Shown: positions 1 to 8,689 of the stretch, one piece after another
Numbering within the stretch: the stretch's first letter is position 1
Layout of the letters: each line of letters starts with the position of its first letter
Assembly (NCBI GenBank): GCA_015061605.1
Contig: SUWH01000007.1
Coordinates: 39,772-103,771 of the forward strand
DNA length: 64,000 bases
Source of the DNA: Lentisphaerota bacterium
GTDB taxonomy: Bacteria; Verrucomicrobiota; Lentisphaeria; Victivallales; Victivallaceae
Direction of reading: 5' to 3'
Program-made: the position numbers and the translations under genes
Notes under the pieces: model-generated
What the model was told of the DNA's origin: nothing
What the model saw: only the letters and a program-made list of their open reading frames with translations
Databases searched by the model: none

Positions 1-2348
1 TTCTGTTCCAGAACGAAACCGACCGTCTTAAAGGGGATGATCGCCACAGAACGCCATTCACCGTCCTTGAATTGAGTTTTGACATCCCAATCGCCATTCC
101 ATTTGCCATCGGTACAGAAAGCATCATAACGGCTGGAAGTGCTGTTGGCAAAGGTATTGTACACCAGATGATAGTAACCGCCGGCGCGCCGACCGAGGAA
201 AAGTTCCATGTGGTCGCCGCTGGGCCATTTATTCATCGGGATACCGGGTTTGGCGGTGGTGATACCGTCAAGGAATTTGCACTGAACGGCGATGTAGAGA
301 TTTTTGCCGTTGTGCATAAGTTTGACCGTAGTGGCTTCAGGAGCATCGGTCTGCTTGCCCATAGACTTGAATGCGGGCATGGTCGCGGCTTTCTTCCACA
401 AACCGGAGTCGAAATCAAATCCCGGAAATTCCCGGACATCGACTTTGGGAACATTCTGTTCCGGAACAGCGGCAGCGGCGGCACGTTCCAACCAGCTTTC
501 AAAAGTCTTTGACAGCATGGCAAGCTGGCGGCAGACGACCGGATTTTTGACCAGTTTTTCCGCTTCTGCCAGCGCGGTGCGGCAGGGTTCGGTCAATTTT
601 TTACTGATGACATAGCGACCCATTGAACGGCGGTAATCATCGTTGAAGGCACTGGCGGTAGAGTCATTGAGCCAGCTGTCGCGCAGCAGCTTGTAGAATT
701 TCTGCACCGCCGGGGCAGCTTCACGGTAGACGCGTTTGATATATTCGTTGCGGAGTTGGTCAGGATCCTGACCGGGATCCCAGAAAAGCTGGGTGATCGT
801 CCAGAATTCAGGAGCCGTGATGGAGAAAAATTCCGTTTCAGGGAGCGGATGTTTTTTCCGCATTCCCGGACGGTCGCCCCAGCTGTGCTCTGAAGTCACC
901 TCTTTGATGCCGAGTTTGGAAATAAAACGCAAATCCTGCACGATGATATTCGCCTGCGCACGCGGGAATCCGGCACCGGAAAAATAATATTCGCGCCACA
1001 TCACCGAGGGACTCATCGCGGCATATTTGGTGGTGCGGTTCAGCCATTTGACATTGCTGGGGCCGTGGAGAGTTTCCTTGTCGTTGCGGACATAGGGACA
1101 GAAGCTGATGCGGATATTGTGAGCGATGGGAATTTCCGGCGGAATGGCGGTAAAAAAGTAGCCGAAACATTTGATACGCATTCCCGGACGGGCTTTTTCC
1201 ACAGCGGCGGCAACTTTATTGAGGAAAAGGAAAAACTGGGTGGATTTGAATGCTTCATGCGCCCTGTCCAGAACTTTTCCGTCAGCAAGTTTGATCGGCG
1301 CCATGCAGAGTTTGCATTCGCAGAAACTCTGGGTATCGTCGATCATGATGTTGATGCAGTTGTAGAAATCCGGCAGATTTTTGACGATTTTAAGGGTATT
1401 GGCGATAAAGGCTTCGTGCATTTTTTCATTGGCATAGCAGAGCTGGACTCGGCCGGTGGTAACGCGCTTGCCTTCGATCTCCATGTAGTATTCCGGATTG
1501 CTCTTGGCAAAAACCGCCTTGGGCAGCCAGAGACGGCTCATGTTGTGGCCGCCGCCGTATTCGACAAACATACCGCTGTCAGCGTAACGGTCGCGGATAG
1601 CGGGTTCATCGGCACCGGGAAGATAATTGATGCCGTTGCGGACACAATAGTTGAAAAATTCTTCACTGTACTGGGCAATTCTGGCATTGGCAAGCCAGGC
1701 ACGCAGACGGAACACCGGATTATCAACATAATCTGTAACAGTAAAACTCAAATTGGGATCAAAGGTGAAGTTCGCCAGTTCCTTGTGGGGACGCACCCAG
1801 ATAAAGTCGGTGTGTTTCAGGATGAAACGGTGAACACCGTTAAGCACGCCGCGCGGAGTTTTGCCGACGATGTACAGCTTGCCGTTCCGGACGAAAGCGG
1901 CGTAACCATCATATTTGATACGTTTGACCAGTTTGAGTGCCGAACTTTTGGGAGTCAGGACCGCTTTGACCGGAGTGGAATCGACCGTGCCCAGCACGAT
2001 CGCCGGCGAATTGCTGTACACAACATTGTTGACTGAAACCGATGCACCGCTCATCAGCCGGAAGTAATTCTTCAATTCCCGGGCAGCGTGGTGAATAACC
2101 CGTGAATCACGATCATCAATGACGATGTATCTTACAGCTTCCTGATTTTTTGCCACCTGGATACGTTTTACATTTTTGGCACCTTCAGCCTTTGCAGCTT
2201 TTTTAACTTTTTTAGCTTTGGGAGCAGCTTTGACCTTTTTGACCTCTTGAGGTGCAGCGGCCTTGCGCTGGTTTTGGTCTGCTGTCCGGCACGCCGTCAT
2301 AATGATAGCGGCAACAGCCAGTACAGCGATGATAAAAATACGTTTCAT
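1..2348 (-). CDS. DUF4838-type lipoprotein, putative glycan hydrolase (partial, runs off left edge)
   Basis: Not in the ORF track because it has no stop in the window, but the minus strand stays open for 782 codons. It begins with a lipoprotein signal peptide (lipobox MTAC, Cys20) and a Lys/Ala-rich linker to about residue 62. A DUF4838-type core follows (RELKNYFRLMSG near residue 90, CECKLC near 347, SEHSWGDRPG near 490). From about residue 650 there is a CBM9-like beta-sandwich (FDSGLWKKA, NLYIAVQC, MELFLGR). DUF4838 proteins relate to GH20/GH67-like enzymes, so a surface-anchored glycoside hydrolase is likely; the substrate is unknown. ATG 2348 is preferred over in-frame ATG 2354 because AAGGAG lies six bases before it but directly abuts the other. 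It is the last gene seen of the uxaE-sec operon. Confidence 0.82.
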   Translation of the reverse strand, partial: MKRIFIIAVLAVAAIIMTACRTADQNQRKAAAPQEVKKVKAAPKAKKVKKAAKAEGAKNVKRIQVAKNQEAVRYIVIDDRDSRVIHHAARELKNYFRLMSGASVSVNNVVYSNSPAIVLGTVDSTPVKAVLTPKSSALKLVKRIKYDGYAAFVRNGKLYIVGKTPRGVLNGVHRFILKHTDFIWVRPHKELANFTFDPNLSFTVTDYVDNPVFRLRAWLANARIAQYSEEFFNYCVRNGINYLPGADEPAIRDRYADSGMFVEYGGGHNMSRLWLPKAVFAKSNPEYYMEIEGKRVTTGRVQLCYANEKMHEAFIANTLKIVKNLPDFYNCINIMIDDTQSFCECKLCMAPIKLADGKVLDRAHEAFKSTQFFLFLNKVAAAVEKARPGMRIKCFGYFFTAIPPEIPIAHNIRISFCPYVRNDKETLHGPSNVKWLNRTTKYAAMSPSVMWREYYFSGAGFPRAQANIIVQDLRFISKLGIKEVTSEHSWGDRPGMRKKHPLPETEFFSITAPEFWTITQLFWDPGQDPDQLRNEYIKRVYREAAPAVQKFYKLLRDSWLNDSTASAFNDDYRRSMGRYVISKKLTEPCRTALAEAEKLVKNPVVCRQLAMLSKTFESWLERAAAAAVPEQNVPKVDVREFPGFDFDSGLWKKAATMPAFKSMGKQTDAPEATTVKLMHNGKNLYIAVQCKFLDGITTAKPGIPMNKWPSGDHMELFLGRRAGGYYHLVYNTFANSTSSRYDAFCTDGKWNGDWDVKTQFKDGEWRSVAIIPFKTVGFVLEQ

Positions 2349-2363
2349 TTTCATCTCCTTTGG

Positions 2364-3506
2364 TTAATGAATTATTTTACGGATAAATTTTTCCAAATTA
2401 TCAAAAAACTTCATCAAAACTGTCTTGCGGGAAGTTATCGCCCCTTTCGGGCAATGCTCCTGACAGCAGAAACAGCGGATACATTCATTGAGCTTGAATA
2501 CCGGTCTGCCGTTGACCAGTTTCAACGATTCCGGCGGACACATTTTAACACAAATACCGCAACCGATACAGAGATTGGCATCCAATTCCGGTTTGGCGAC
2601 CATTTTTTGCCGCAGAAATTCCCGGAGTTTAGGAGGAAAATATACGCCCCACTCCAATCCCATTTGCGGCGGATCGGGCAACTTTACAGCACGCTTTTCC
2701 GGAATATCACCGCAGTCAGTAAAAGCTGTATCAAGCGCGCGTTTCTGCGCCTGTTTCACAATGAGCAGATCGTCCACCCCCATTTTTTCTGCAACCGAAG
2801 CATCCAGAGCAAGAGCATCGGTGGAACAGGCAATAAAATTCAAATTTACCGGAGTACCGCTTCCCGGGCCGTTGCCCTCCATCGCGACGACCGCATCAAT
2901 TATTGAAATCTGCGGCTTTACAATGGAATAAATATCCAGCAGCATATCGGCGAAGCGTTCATAATCGCGCCCGACTGCCAGATGCCAGCCCAGACGTTCA
3001 CTGCCGCGAACCAGACCGAAAAGATTTTTTACCGCTAACGTCAAGGTCATCATCGCGTGGGTCTTGGCTTTGGCAAAGTCGATCACCAAATCAAAATTTC
3101 TGAACTCCTGTGCCAGTTCCAGCTGGTGAAATGCGGAACTTTCCGCCATGGAACAAAGCTGATAGTCGGCACAGTTTGCAACAGTCACACCAAGTTCGGC
3201 AAGCTCCTTTGTTATCCCCATATTTTCCACGATGACCGGAGCGGACTTCACAGCGGGATTTTCAATCACAGCGATCTGCTGCGCGCCGAGAGATTTGAGC
3301 AGACGGCACAGAGAAAGCAGCAGTTCCGGAGCGACACAGACTGGTTTGTCATGTCCTTTCCATTCCAGAAAATTGGGCTTGATCATCACCCGTTTACCAT
3401 TCACACCGCCTATGCTCTCCACACAGGGTAAAAAAACAGACAACAAGGCATCATCCAACACCTTGCTGTCATAATTTTTTGCGTATGCGTAGTAAACGTC
3501 GTGCAT
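2364..3506 (-). CDS. DUF362 domain protein with C-terminal 2x[4Fe-4S] ferredoxin domain
   Basis: 380 aa. The N-terminal three quarters match the DUF362 family (KRVMIKPNFLEW, VIENPAVKSAP, DLVIDFAKAKTH, NLFGLVRGSER, VAMEGNGPGSG). The C-terminus carries two four-cysteine clusters, CIGCGICVKMCPP from residue 313 and CIRCFCCQEHCP near residue 342, as in bacterial-type ferredoxins. There is no signal peptide, so it is cytoplasmic. The family lacks a settled function; an iron-sulfur redox role is the safe statement. It lies 12 bp after ybaB and 15 bp before the DUF4838 gene, consistent with co-transcription. Confidence 0.88.
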   Translation of the reverse strand: MHDVYYAYAKNYDSKVLDDALLSVFLPCVESIGGVNGKRVMIKPNFLEWKGHDKPVCVAPELLLSLCRLLKSLGAQQIAVIENPAVKSAPVIVENMGITKELAELGVTVANCADYQLCSMAESSAFHQLELAQEFRNFDLVIDFAKAKTHAMMTLTLAVKNLFGLVRGSERLGWHLAVGRDYERFADMLLDIYSIVKPQISIIDAVVAMEGNGPGSGTPVNLNFIACSTDALALDASVAEKMGVDDLLIVKQAQKRALDTAFTDCGDIPEKRAVKLPDPPQMGLEWGVYFPPKLREFLRQKMVAKPELDANLCIGCGICVKMCPPESLKLVNGRPVFKLNECIRCFCCQEHCPKGAITSRKTVLMKFFDNLEKFIRKIIH

Positions 3507-3518
3507 AAAAGCAACCGT

Positions 3519-3836
3519 TTAAAACGAGGGGATATCGATGCCCAGACCGCCGCCGATCGCCCGCATCTTTTCCTGCATGGTGGAACGGGCGGAAGCCAGT
3601 GCGCTGTTGAGCGCATTTTGCAGTTCCTGCGCCAGGAAAGCGGTATCAGCTTGCAGCTCCGGAGCAATAACGATGTTCCGTACGGTAAGATCGCCTCCGA
3701 CGGTGACCGTAACGCCGCCGTTGGCGGCAGTCGCGGAAAATTCCATCTTCGGCAATTCTTCTTTCAGTTCCTGCGCAGCAGCCTGAAGCTCTTTGGCATG
3801 GGACATAAGTTTAAGAACGTCACCGAAACCGGCCAT
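3519..3836 (-). CDS. ybaB: YbaB/EbfC family nucleoid-associated protein
   Basis: 105 aa, the usual length. It shows the family pattern: an N-terminal helix rich in K/E/Q (LMSHAKELQAAAQELKEELPKM), a beta segment (GGVTVTVGGDLTVRNIVIAPE) and a C-terminal helix (QNALNSALASARSTMQEKM). Known homologues are dimeric DNA-binding proteins, often next to dnaX and recR. Here the gene is instead wedged between secDF (1 bp gap) and the DUF362 gene. Confidence 0.9.
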   Translation of the reverse strand: MAGFGDVLKLMSHAKELQAAAQELKEELPKMEFSATAANGGVTVTVGGDLTVRNIVIAPELQADTAFLAQELQNALNSALASARSTMQEKMRAIGGGLGIDIPSF

Positions 3837-3837
3837 T

Positions 3838-6342
3838 TTATCTGGCTCCTTTTTTAGCTCTCAAATTCTCAAGGAAGTTGACCAGCGGTCCGGCAAGACA
3901 GACCGAGCTGAATGTACCCATAATGACACCGAGCATCATCACCATGGTAAATTCCTGCAAGTCCGGGCCACCGGCGATCCACAGGATGAAGACCACGAAA
4001 AAGGTGGTCAGAGTAGTGATAAGCGTACGGCTCAAGGTCTGATTGACCGACAGATTGACATTATCGGCAAAATTGTTGAACTTCTCCAACTTATTGTTTT
4101 CACGGACACGGTCAAAGATAACCACAGTATCGTTGATTGAGTAACCGATAACGGTCAAAAATGCCGCAACGGTGGTAAGACTTACCGTCTTACCGGAAAC
4201 CAGATAGATCGCCAGCACCACCAGTACGTCATGGAGCAGACAGAGGACACTCGCCAGCGCATAGGTGAATTCGTAACGCAGCACGATGTAGGCACCGATA
4301 CCGATCAACGCCAGAATAATAGCGATCATAGCCGCCTTGGTGAACTCCTTACCGACCAGACCGTCCAAATGCTGGGCGTGAGCGGAAGCAGGATTGATGC
4401 CGCATTCGGGAAATTTCTCCGCCAGAAGTTTACCGACCGTCTGCTGAACGGTTTCATTGCTGTCGCCGTGGAGCATAACTTCGAGTTTTTCGCGGTCAGC
4501 ATCATCCGAGGAGGTGACGTTGGACTTGTAGGTGACAGACGGTTCTTTGAAACCGGCTTCTTTCAGTACCTTCGCCATGGCGGAAGTATTGCCTTTTTTG
4601 GCGTAATTATAGGTGATGGAAGTACCTCCGGTAAAGTCGATACCCAGCACACCCTTGCCGCGGATACCGAGCATGATGATGCAGAGCAAAATCAGTGAAC
4701 CGGAAATGGCAAAAGTATATTTGCTGATCTTGATAAAGTTGATATTGGTCTTTTTCACCAACTGCATCATTTTCATCGATTCAAAATCTTTGACCCGGAA
4801 GAAGTAATCGTAGATCAGACGAGTGACGAAAAGCGCGGTGAACAAACTGCTCAAAATACCGATCGCCAGAGTGATGGCAAAACCTTTGATGGCACCGGTA
4901 CCGACATACATCAGAATGAATGCGGTAATAAGCGTGGTGATATTGGCATCAAGCACCGAACTCAACGCGCGGTCATAACCGGCATCGACAGCGGCACGCG
5001 CCTTTTTACCCAGCAGCAGTTCTTCGCGGATACGTTCAAAGACCAGCACGTTGGCGTCGACTGCCATACCGATGGTCAAAACGATACCGGCGATACCCGG
5101 CAGAGTGAGCGTGCAGTCAAACGCCGCCATAGCTCCGAGGATGAGCAGCATATTCAAACCGAGGGCGAAAACGGCGAGCAGACCGCTCAAGCGGTAATAG
5201 ATGACCATGAAAACCGCGACCACGATCAGTGAAACCACACCTACCCAGACACCGTTTTTCACACTGGCGAGCCCCAGTTTCGGGTCGGTATCAAAGACGG
5301 CACCGACCTTGATGGCGAAGGGGAAGTTGCCCGCCTGAAGCGCATTGGCGATGGTCTGGGCTTCTTCATCGGTGAAACTGCCGGAAATGGAGGCGCTGCC
5401 TCCGGCAATAGCTTCGCGGATACTGGGAGCGCAGTAAAGTTTGCCGTCAAGGACGATCGCCAGCTGGCGGCCGACATTGTTTTCGGTAACGCGTTTGAAG
5501 TCTTCAGCGCCCTGGGTGTTGAAAGTAAGGGAAATGGTGCGCTGTCCCATCTGGTCGCGCATGGCGCGCGCTTTGTCGATATTTTTTCCGTCCATTTCGG
5601 GACGCACCGCGACGAGGAAACTGCGAACCAGCGGCTTGCCGTTTTCGATTTCGGTGTATTCCATAAATTCAGTACCGGGAGGGACGGAATTGGGATCGGC
5701 CTTGTAGCGGGCAAGCTCTTCGGCAGAAGCGTTTTCGACCAGACGGAAGTGGAGTTTGGCACTCATCTGGATCATATCGCGCAGTTTAGCTTTTTCGTCG
5801 TTGGTGACGATGGGGGCGCGCAGAACGATGTGTTTTTCGCCGGAGGGGGCGAGTTCAGCTTCAAAAATTTTCAGCTGTTCCAGACGTTTGCGGAGCTGCT
5901 CGATAGCGACATCACGATAGTGTTTAAAGTCGTTTTCGATCTCCTCTTTTTTGTCTTCATCGGGGAGCAGTTCCAGATAGAATTCCACACCGCCGTTGAG
6001 GTCCAGTCCCAGACGGATGGAACTGGAGGCCTTTTTGCGGATCAAGCTCATGGCGTCGCGGTTGTTTTCCAGACCTTCGCCTTTGAGCATGGGAGCGAGG
6101 TTGACACCTTTTTCATCGGCGGCGGCAAGCAGAGCCTGGGATTCAAAGATGTCACGATCCTTCGCCTGACGGGCGCGGGCATCGGAGATCAGTTCGGCGG
6201 CGACTTTATCATTTTTATCTTTGAGCAGATCAGTAAAAGTCGCGTAGAAATCCTTGGGAGCCAGCGGATACATCGCCGCACCGAAGATCACCATGGTGAT
6301 GATCGCCAGCAATGTACGCAGGAATATGGGTTTTTTATTCAT
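3838..6342 (-). CDS. secDF: Fused protein translocase subunit SecDF
   Basis: 834 aa, the length of a SecD-SecF fusion. The SecD half has LGLDLNGGVEF near residue 110, a long periplasmic P1 region and the GMAVDANVLVFERIREE transmembrane motif. The SecF half has LGIDFTGGTSITYNY and GYSINDTVVIFDRVREN, with about 12 membrane segments in total. SecDF uses the proton gradient to help SecYEG-driven export on the periplasmic side. It is 2 bp after yajC and 1 bp before ybaB; the yajC-secD order is classical. Confidence 0.97.
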   Translation of the reverse strand: MNKKPIFLRTLLAIITMVIFGAAMYPLAPKDFYATFTDLLKDKNDKVAAELISDARARQAKDRDIFESQALLAAADEKGVNLAPMLKGEGLENNRDAMSLIRKKASSSIRLGLDLNGGVEFYLELLPDEDKKEEIENDFKHYRDVAIEQLRKRLEQLKIFEAELAPSGEKHIVLRAPIVTNDEKAKLRDMIQMSAKLHFRLVENASAEELARYKADPNSVPPGTEFMEYTEIENGKPLVRSFLVAVRPEMDGKNIDKARAMRDQMGQRTISLTFNTQGAEDFKRVTENNVGRQLAIVLDGKLYCAPSIREAIAGGSASISGSFTDEEAQTIANALQAGNFPFAIKVGAVFDTDPKLGLASVKNGVWVGVVSLIVVAVFMVIYYRLSGLLAVFALGLNMLLILGAMAAFDCTLTLPGIAGIVLTIGMAVDANVLVFERIREELLLGKKARAAVDAGYDRALSSVLDANITTLITAFILMYVGTGAIKGFAITLAIGILSSLFTALFVTRLIYDYFFRVKDFESMKMMQLVKKTNINFIKISKYTFAISGSLILLCIIMLGIRGKGVLGIDFTGGTSITYNYAKKGNTSAMAKVLKEAGFKEPSVTYKSNVTSSDDADREKLEVMLHGDSNETVQQTVGKLLAEKFPECGINPASAHAQHLDGLVGKEFTKAAMIAIILALIGIGAYIVLRYEFTYALASVLCLLHDVLVVLAIYLVSGKTVSLTTVAAFLTVIGYSINDTVVIFDRVRENNKLEKFNNFADNVNLSVNQTLSRTLITTLTTFFVVFILWIAGGPDLQEFTMVMMLGVIMGTFSSVCLAGPLVNFLENLRAKKGAR

Positions 6343-6344
6343 GA

Positions 6345-6821
6345 TTACTTGTTTTCTCCGGATTTTTTATCTTCGGTCTCTTCTTCGACCGGGGTCACAC
6401 CGTTTTTGACGACGAGGACGCGGACATTTTCAGCAATTTCGACGAGGAACTCTTTTTCGCGGACTTCAACGACCTTGCCCAGCACGCCGCTGTTGAGCAT
6501 GACGCGGGTACCTTTGACGGTGCGGTCGAGAGCTTCCTGACGCTTCTGCTGCTGTTTTTTGTTGCCGCGGAAGATAAAGAAGTAGAAAGCGACGATGATG
6601 AGGATGATCGGCAGGAAATCCATCAGACCGCCGGCTTTTTTCTGCTGGGCTTTGGCTCCGCTGTTTTCAGCGGCGGGAGCAGCTTTGGTGACTGCAGAAC
6701 CCGGCAGGGTCTGACCGGCGGCGGGAGCGTTGGAGATCGCCGGAGCTTTGGCTTCGGGAGCTGCGTAAAGGAAAGTTCCGCAAGCGATAACAGCTGCGGC
6801 GAGCAAACTTTTGATCTTCAT
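6345..6821 (-). CDS. yajC: Preprotein translocase subunit YajC, with an N-terminal extension
   Basis: 158 aa. The C-terminal 90 residues are typical YajC: one membrane helix (FLPIILIIVAFYFFIF), a basic RGNKKQQQKRQEAL stretch and the small domain VKGTRVMLNSGVLGKVVEV. Ahead of this is an extra segment of about 65 residues that begins like a signal peptide (MKIKSLLAAAVIACGTFLYAA) and continues as an Ala/Pro-rich linker. YajC partners SecDF, encoded directly downstream. Confidence 0.93.
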   Translation of the reverse strand: MKIKSLLAAAVIACGTFLYAAPEAKAPAISNAPAAGQTLPGSAVTKAAPAAENSGAKAQQKKAGGLMDFLPIILIIVAFYFFIFRGNKKQQQKRQEALDRTVKGTRVMLNSGVLGKVVEVREKEFLVEIAENVRVLVVKNGVTPVEEETEDKKSGENK

Positions 6822-6858
6822 GATTTCGATTCCTTAAGTAAGTTAAAGTTTTCCAAAA

Positions 6859-8382
6859 TTATTTGGCAGGCACGCCGAGGAGGGTGAGGTGCTTGTCAAA
6901 GTGTTTTTCCAGAGCGGCTTCGTATTCCGCTTCAAACTTGTGCATCGCCTTGAAGAAACGTTCACGCAGTTCACCGCAGAGGATCGGACCGTAGGTGATG
7001 TGCAGGAGCTGACGGGCTTCGGGCATATCCATCAAAGCGGGCAGTTCGGCATCGCTCAAAGTATCGACAGCCGGGATCTTGTTGATGTCGGCGGTGATGT
7101 GATAAAGTTTGAGCATATCGTTGAAGTTGGCAAGGGCGCACTTGTGCATATCGCGGTAGAGCGCGGCATCATTTTCAGCGATGACGGTGACGGCGACCAG
7201 CCAGCTGGTACCGGCAGTTTTGAGGTGGAGGTAGTGGCGGGTCTCACGTCCGACGGTGGGATAGACGGCGAATTTGTCGCTGCCGCTGTGGACGGAAACT
7301 TTGTAGTTGCCGTAGTTCTGGGCGATAAGGGCGTGGACTTTGAACTGACGGTCAAATTCAGCCAGATCACCGATGTAGTCGATAGCTTTCTGGAATTCTC
7401 CGATGAAGCGGGGAGCGAGCGAACTGAATTCGACCTTGCGGAAGCGCAGTTCGCGGACGATGAAAAGGTGGTGGCTGGGCAGCGTGGGGCTGGTGGTTTC
7501 GTCGATGGAGATCTCCAGATCGAATTCATCACCGCGGGCGGCTTTGAGGTGTTCATAGACCTTGTGAGCGAAATCGAGCGCGGCGGTGTACATCACGGCA
7601 CAGCGTTTGGCAGTAAGTTCATCGATATCGACGGCGACTTCACCGAGGACGAACTTTTTACCGGCGTAATCATCCATGATGCGTTTCCGGAAGTCGGCGG
7701 GAAATTCAGCGAAAGCGGCTTCGATGGCGGCTTTGTCCCAATCTCCGGCAGCGGCATTCATCACCTCGGAGAGGTCGAGGGTGATCATAGCCATACCGGC
7801 GGCGAGAGCCACGTCGATATCCGGAATGGTTTTGAGGTGGTCGCCGTCCGCGCCGTAACCATCGCGGTAGTCAGCGGCATAGACCATGAAACAGGCATCA
7901 TCGACCACCTGACGGAAGGTACGTTTGGTCATGGTAAGTTCGCGCATGGACTGCTGGGCGAGAACCGGATAAGCCTGAACTTTACGGGCAGCTTTGATAT
8001 GTCCGAAGCTGGCGAGACCGAGACGGTCGCCGCAGCCGATGGTGGTACGTTCATTGCGCAGACTGCGGGGGGCGCACCAGGGGAAGTGTTTACGCAAAGC
8101 GGCGGCATTTTCAGCGGTGAGATCGCCTTTGAGAGCGACACCGCCGTCGGCGAGCTGAATGGTTTCTCCTTCAAAACCGCAGGGCATATCTTTGCCGCAA
8201 TCGGCAACAACGATGATGAAGCGTTTTTCTTCATCGCGCGCCATCATAACAACAGCATTGCCCAGTTTGTGAACGGAATCAGCATAAACAGAGATACCGT
8301 TGTCAGATTTGATCATTGCCGCCTTGATCGCGGCTTCATCCTTGTTGAGCAGAGCCAACACGCTTTCAGCTATTTTTTTCAT
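6859..8382 (-). CDS. uxaE: Tagaturonate epimerase family protein (UxaE-like)
   Basis: 507 aa. Recognised by family-like features such as HSGSDKFAVYPTVGR near residue 360, ETTSPTLPSHHLFI, YGADGDHLKT and GHIKAARKVQAYPVL. UxaE enzymes epimerise D-tagaturonate to D-fructuronate in galacturonate catabolism; histidines and acidic residues in these motifs would bind the metal and substrate. It is the first gene of the operon that continues into yajC-secDF, an unexpected pairing. With the CE12-like esterase at 18296 it suggests pectin-derived uronate use. A promoter lies 63 bp upstream. Confidence 0.8.
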   Translation of the reverse strand: MKKIAESVLALLNKDEAAIKAAMIKSDNGISVYADSVHKLGNAVVMMARDEEKRFIIVVADCGKDMPCGFEGETIQLADGGVALKGDLTAENAAALRKHFPWCAPRSLRNERTTIGCGDRLGLASFGHIKAARKVQAYPVLAQQSMRELTMTKRTFRQVVDDACFMVYAADYRDGYGADGDHLKTIPDIDVALAAGMAMITLDLSEVMNAAAGDWDKAAIEAAFAEFPADFRKRIMDDYAGKKFVLGEVAVDIDELTAKRCAVMYTAALDFAHKVYEHLKAARGDEFDLEISIDETTSPTLPSHHLFIVRELRFRKVEFSSLAPRFIGEFQKAIDYIGDLAEFDRQFKVHALIAQNYGNYKVSVHSGSDKFAVYPTVGRETRHYLHLKTAGTSWLVAVTVIAENDAALYRDMHKCALANFNDMLKLYHITADINKIPAVDTLSDAELPALMDMPEARQLLHITYGPILCGELRERFFKAMHKFEAEYEAALEKHFDKHLTLLGVPAK

Positions 8383-8444
8383 AATGTCAGACTTTCCTTT
8401 CTAAAAAATTCAAAGACATCACAATCACACAATACAATTTTAAT

Positions 8445-8473
8445 AATATAGTGCCGCAACAGCGCAAATGCAA
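8445..8473 (-). promoter_or_regulatory. Sigma70-type promoter for the uxaE-yajC-secDF operon
   Basis: Read on the minus strand: -35 TTGCAT (8473-8468), a 17-bp spacer, -10 TATATT (8450-8445), upstream of the uxaE ATG at 8382. It is back to back with the plus-strand promoter at 8522. The 217-bp gap 8383-8599 holds these two promoters and AT-rich DNA; nothing else was recognised. Confidence 0.65.
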
Positions 8474-8521
8474 GCTGAAAAGAAATTTTTCACTTTTTTT
8501 TCATTTTTGGCAAAAAAACAC

Positions 8522-8550
8522 TTGCTTTTGAACTGCATCGTGATTATACT
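8522..8550 (+). promoter_or_regulatory. Sigma70-type promoter for prepilin-like gene 1
   Basis: -35 TTGCTT (8522-8527), 17-bp spacer, -10 TATACT (8545-8550). Predicted transcript start is near 8557, about 43 bp before ATG 8600. Confidence 0.65.
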
Positions 8551-8588
8551 GTGTCTGTGCATCTCTTGATATCAACTGAAACAATATT

Positions 8589-8665
8589 GAGGTATTTTCA
8601 TGACTTGTAAAGATTTTTATTCTGTCCATGATCATGGACAGAAGCTGTACAGCTTCTGTCCATGA
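8589..8665 (+). promoter_or_regulatory. Strong RBS and ATG 8600 opening a 21-codon ORF out of frame with prepilin-like gene 1
   Basis: GAGGT (8589-8593) is six bases from ATG 8600, the best initiation signal here. Translation from it reads [21 protein letters not shown] and stops at TGA 8663-8665, inside the second copy of the 34-bp repeat. If one repeat copy were removed, the same ATG would read directly into ..[10 protein letters not shown] in frame. So this is either a leader ORF or the true start of a gene currently in an out-of-frame state. Confidence 0.6.
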
Positions 8666-8689
8666 TCATGGACAGAAGCTGTACAGCTT
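8622..8689 (+). repeat. Two tandem copies of a 34-bp double palindrome inside the prepilin-like leader
   Basis: Copies at 8622-8655 and 8656-8689 are identical. Each unit is a perfect 20-bp palindrome (CTGTCCATGATCATGGACAG) followed directly by a perfect 14-bp palindrome (AAGCTGTACAGCTT). The unit is flanked by TTC at each junction. Its length is 1 mod 3, so copy number sets the reading frame. A variant unit sits in the gene at 13461. Confidence 0.95.

Noticed and set aside
1065-2036. 323-codon plus-strand ORF
   Set aside because: Opposite the DUF4838 gene, which has a signal peptide, RBS and domain motifs and was missed by the track only because it leaves the window.
6889-8451. 520-codon ORF antisense to uxaE
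   Set aside because: Shadow frame; starts beyond the uxaE start in the promoter region and lacks any recognisable motif.
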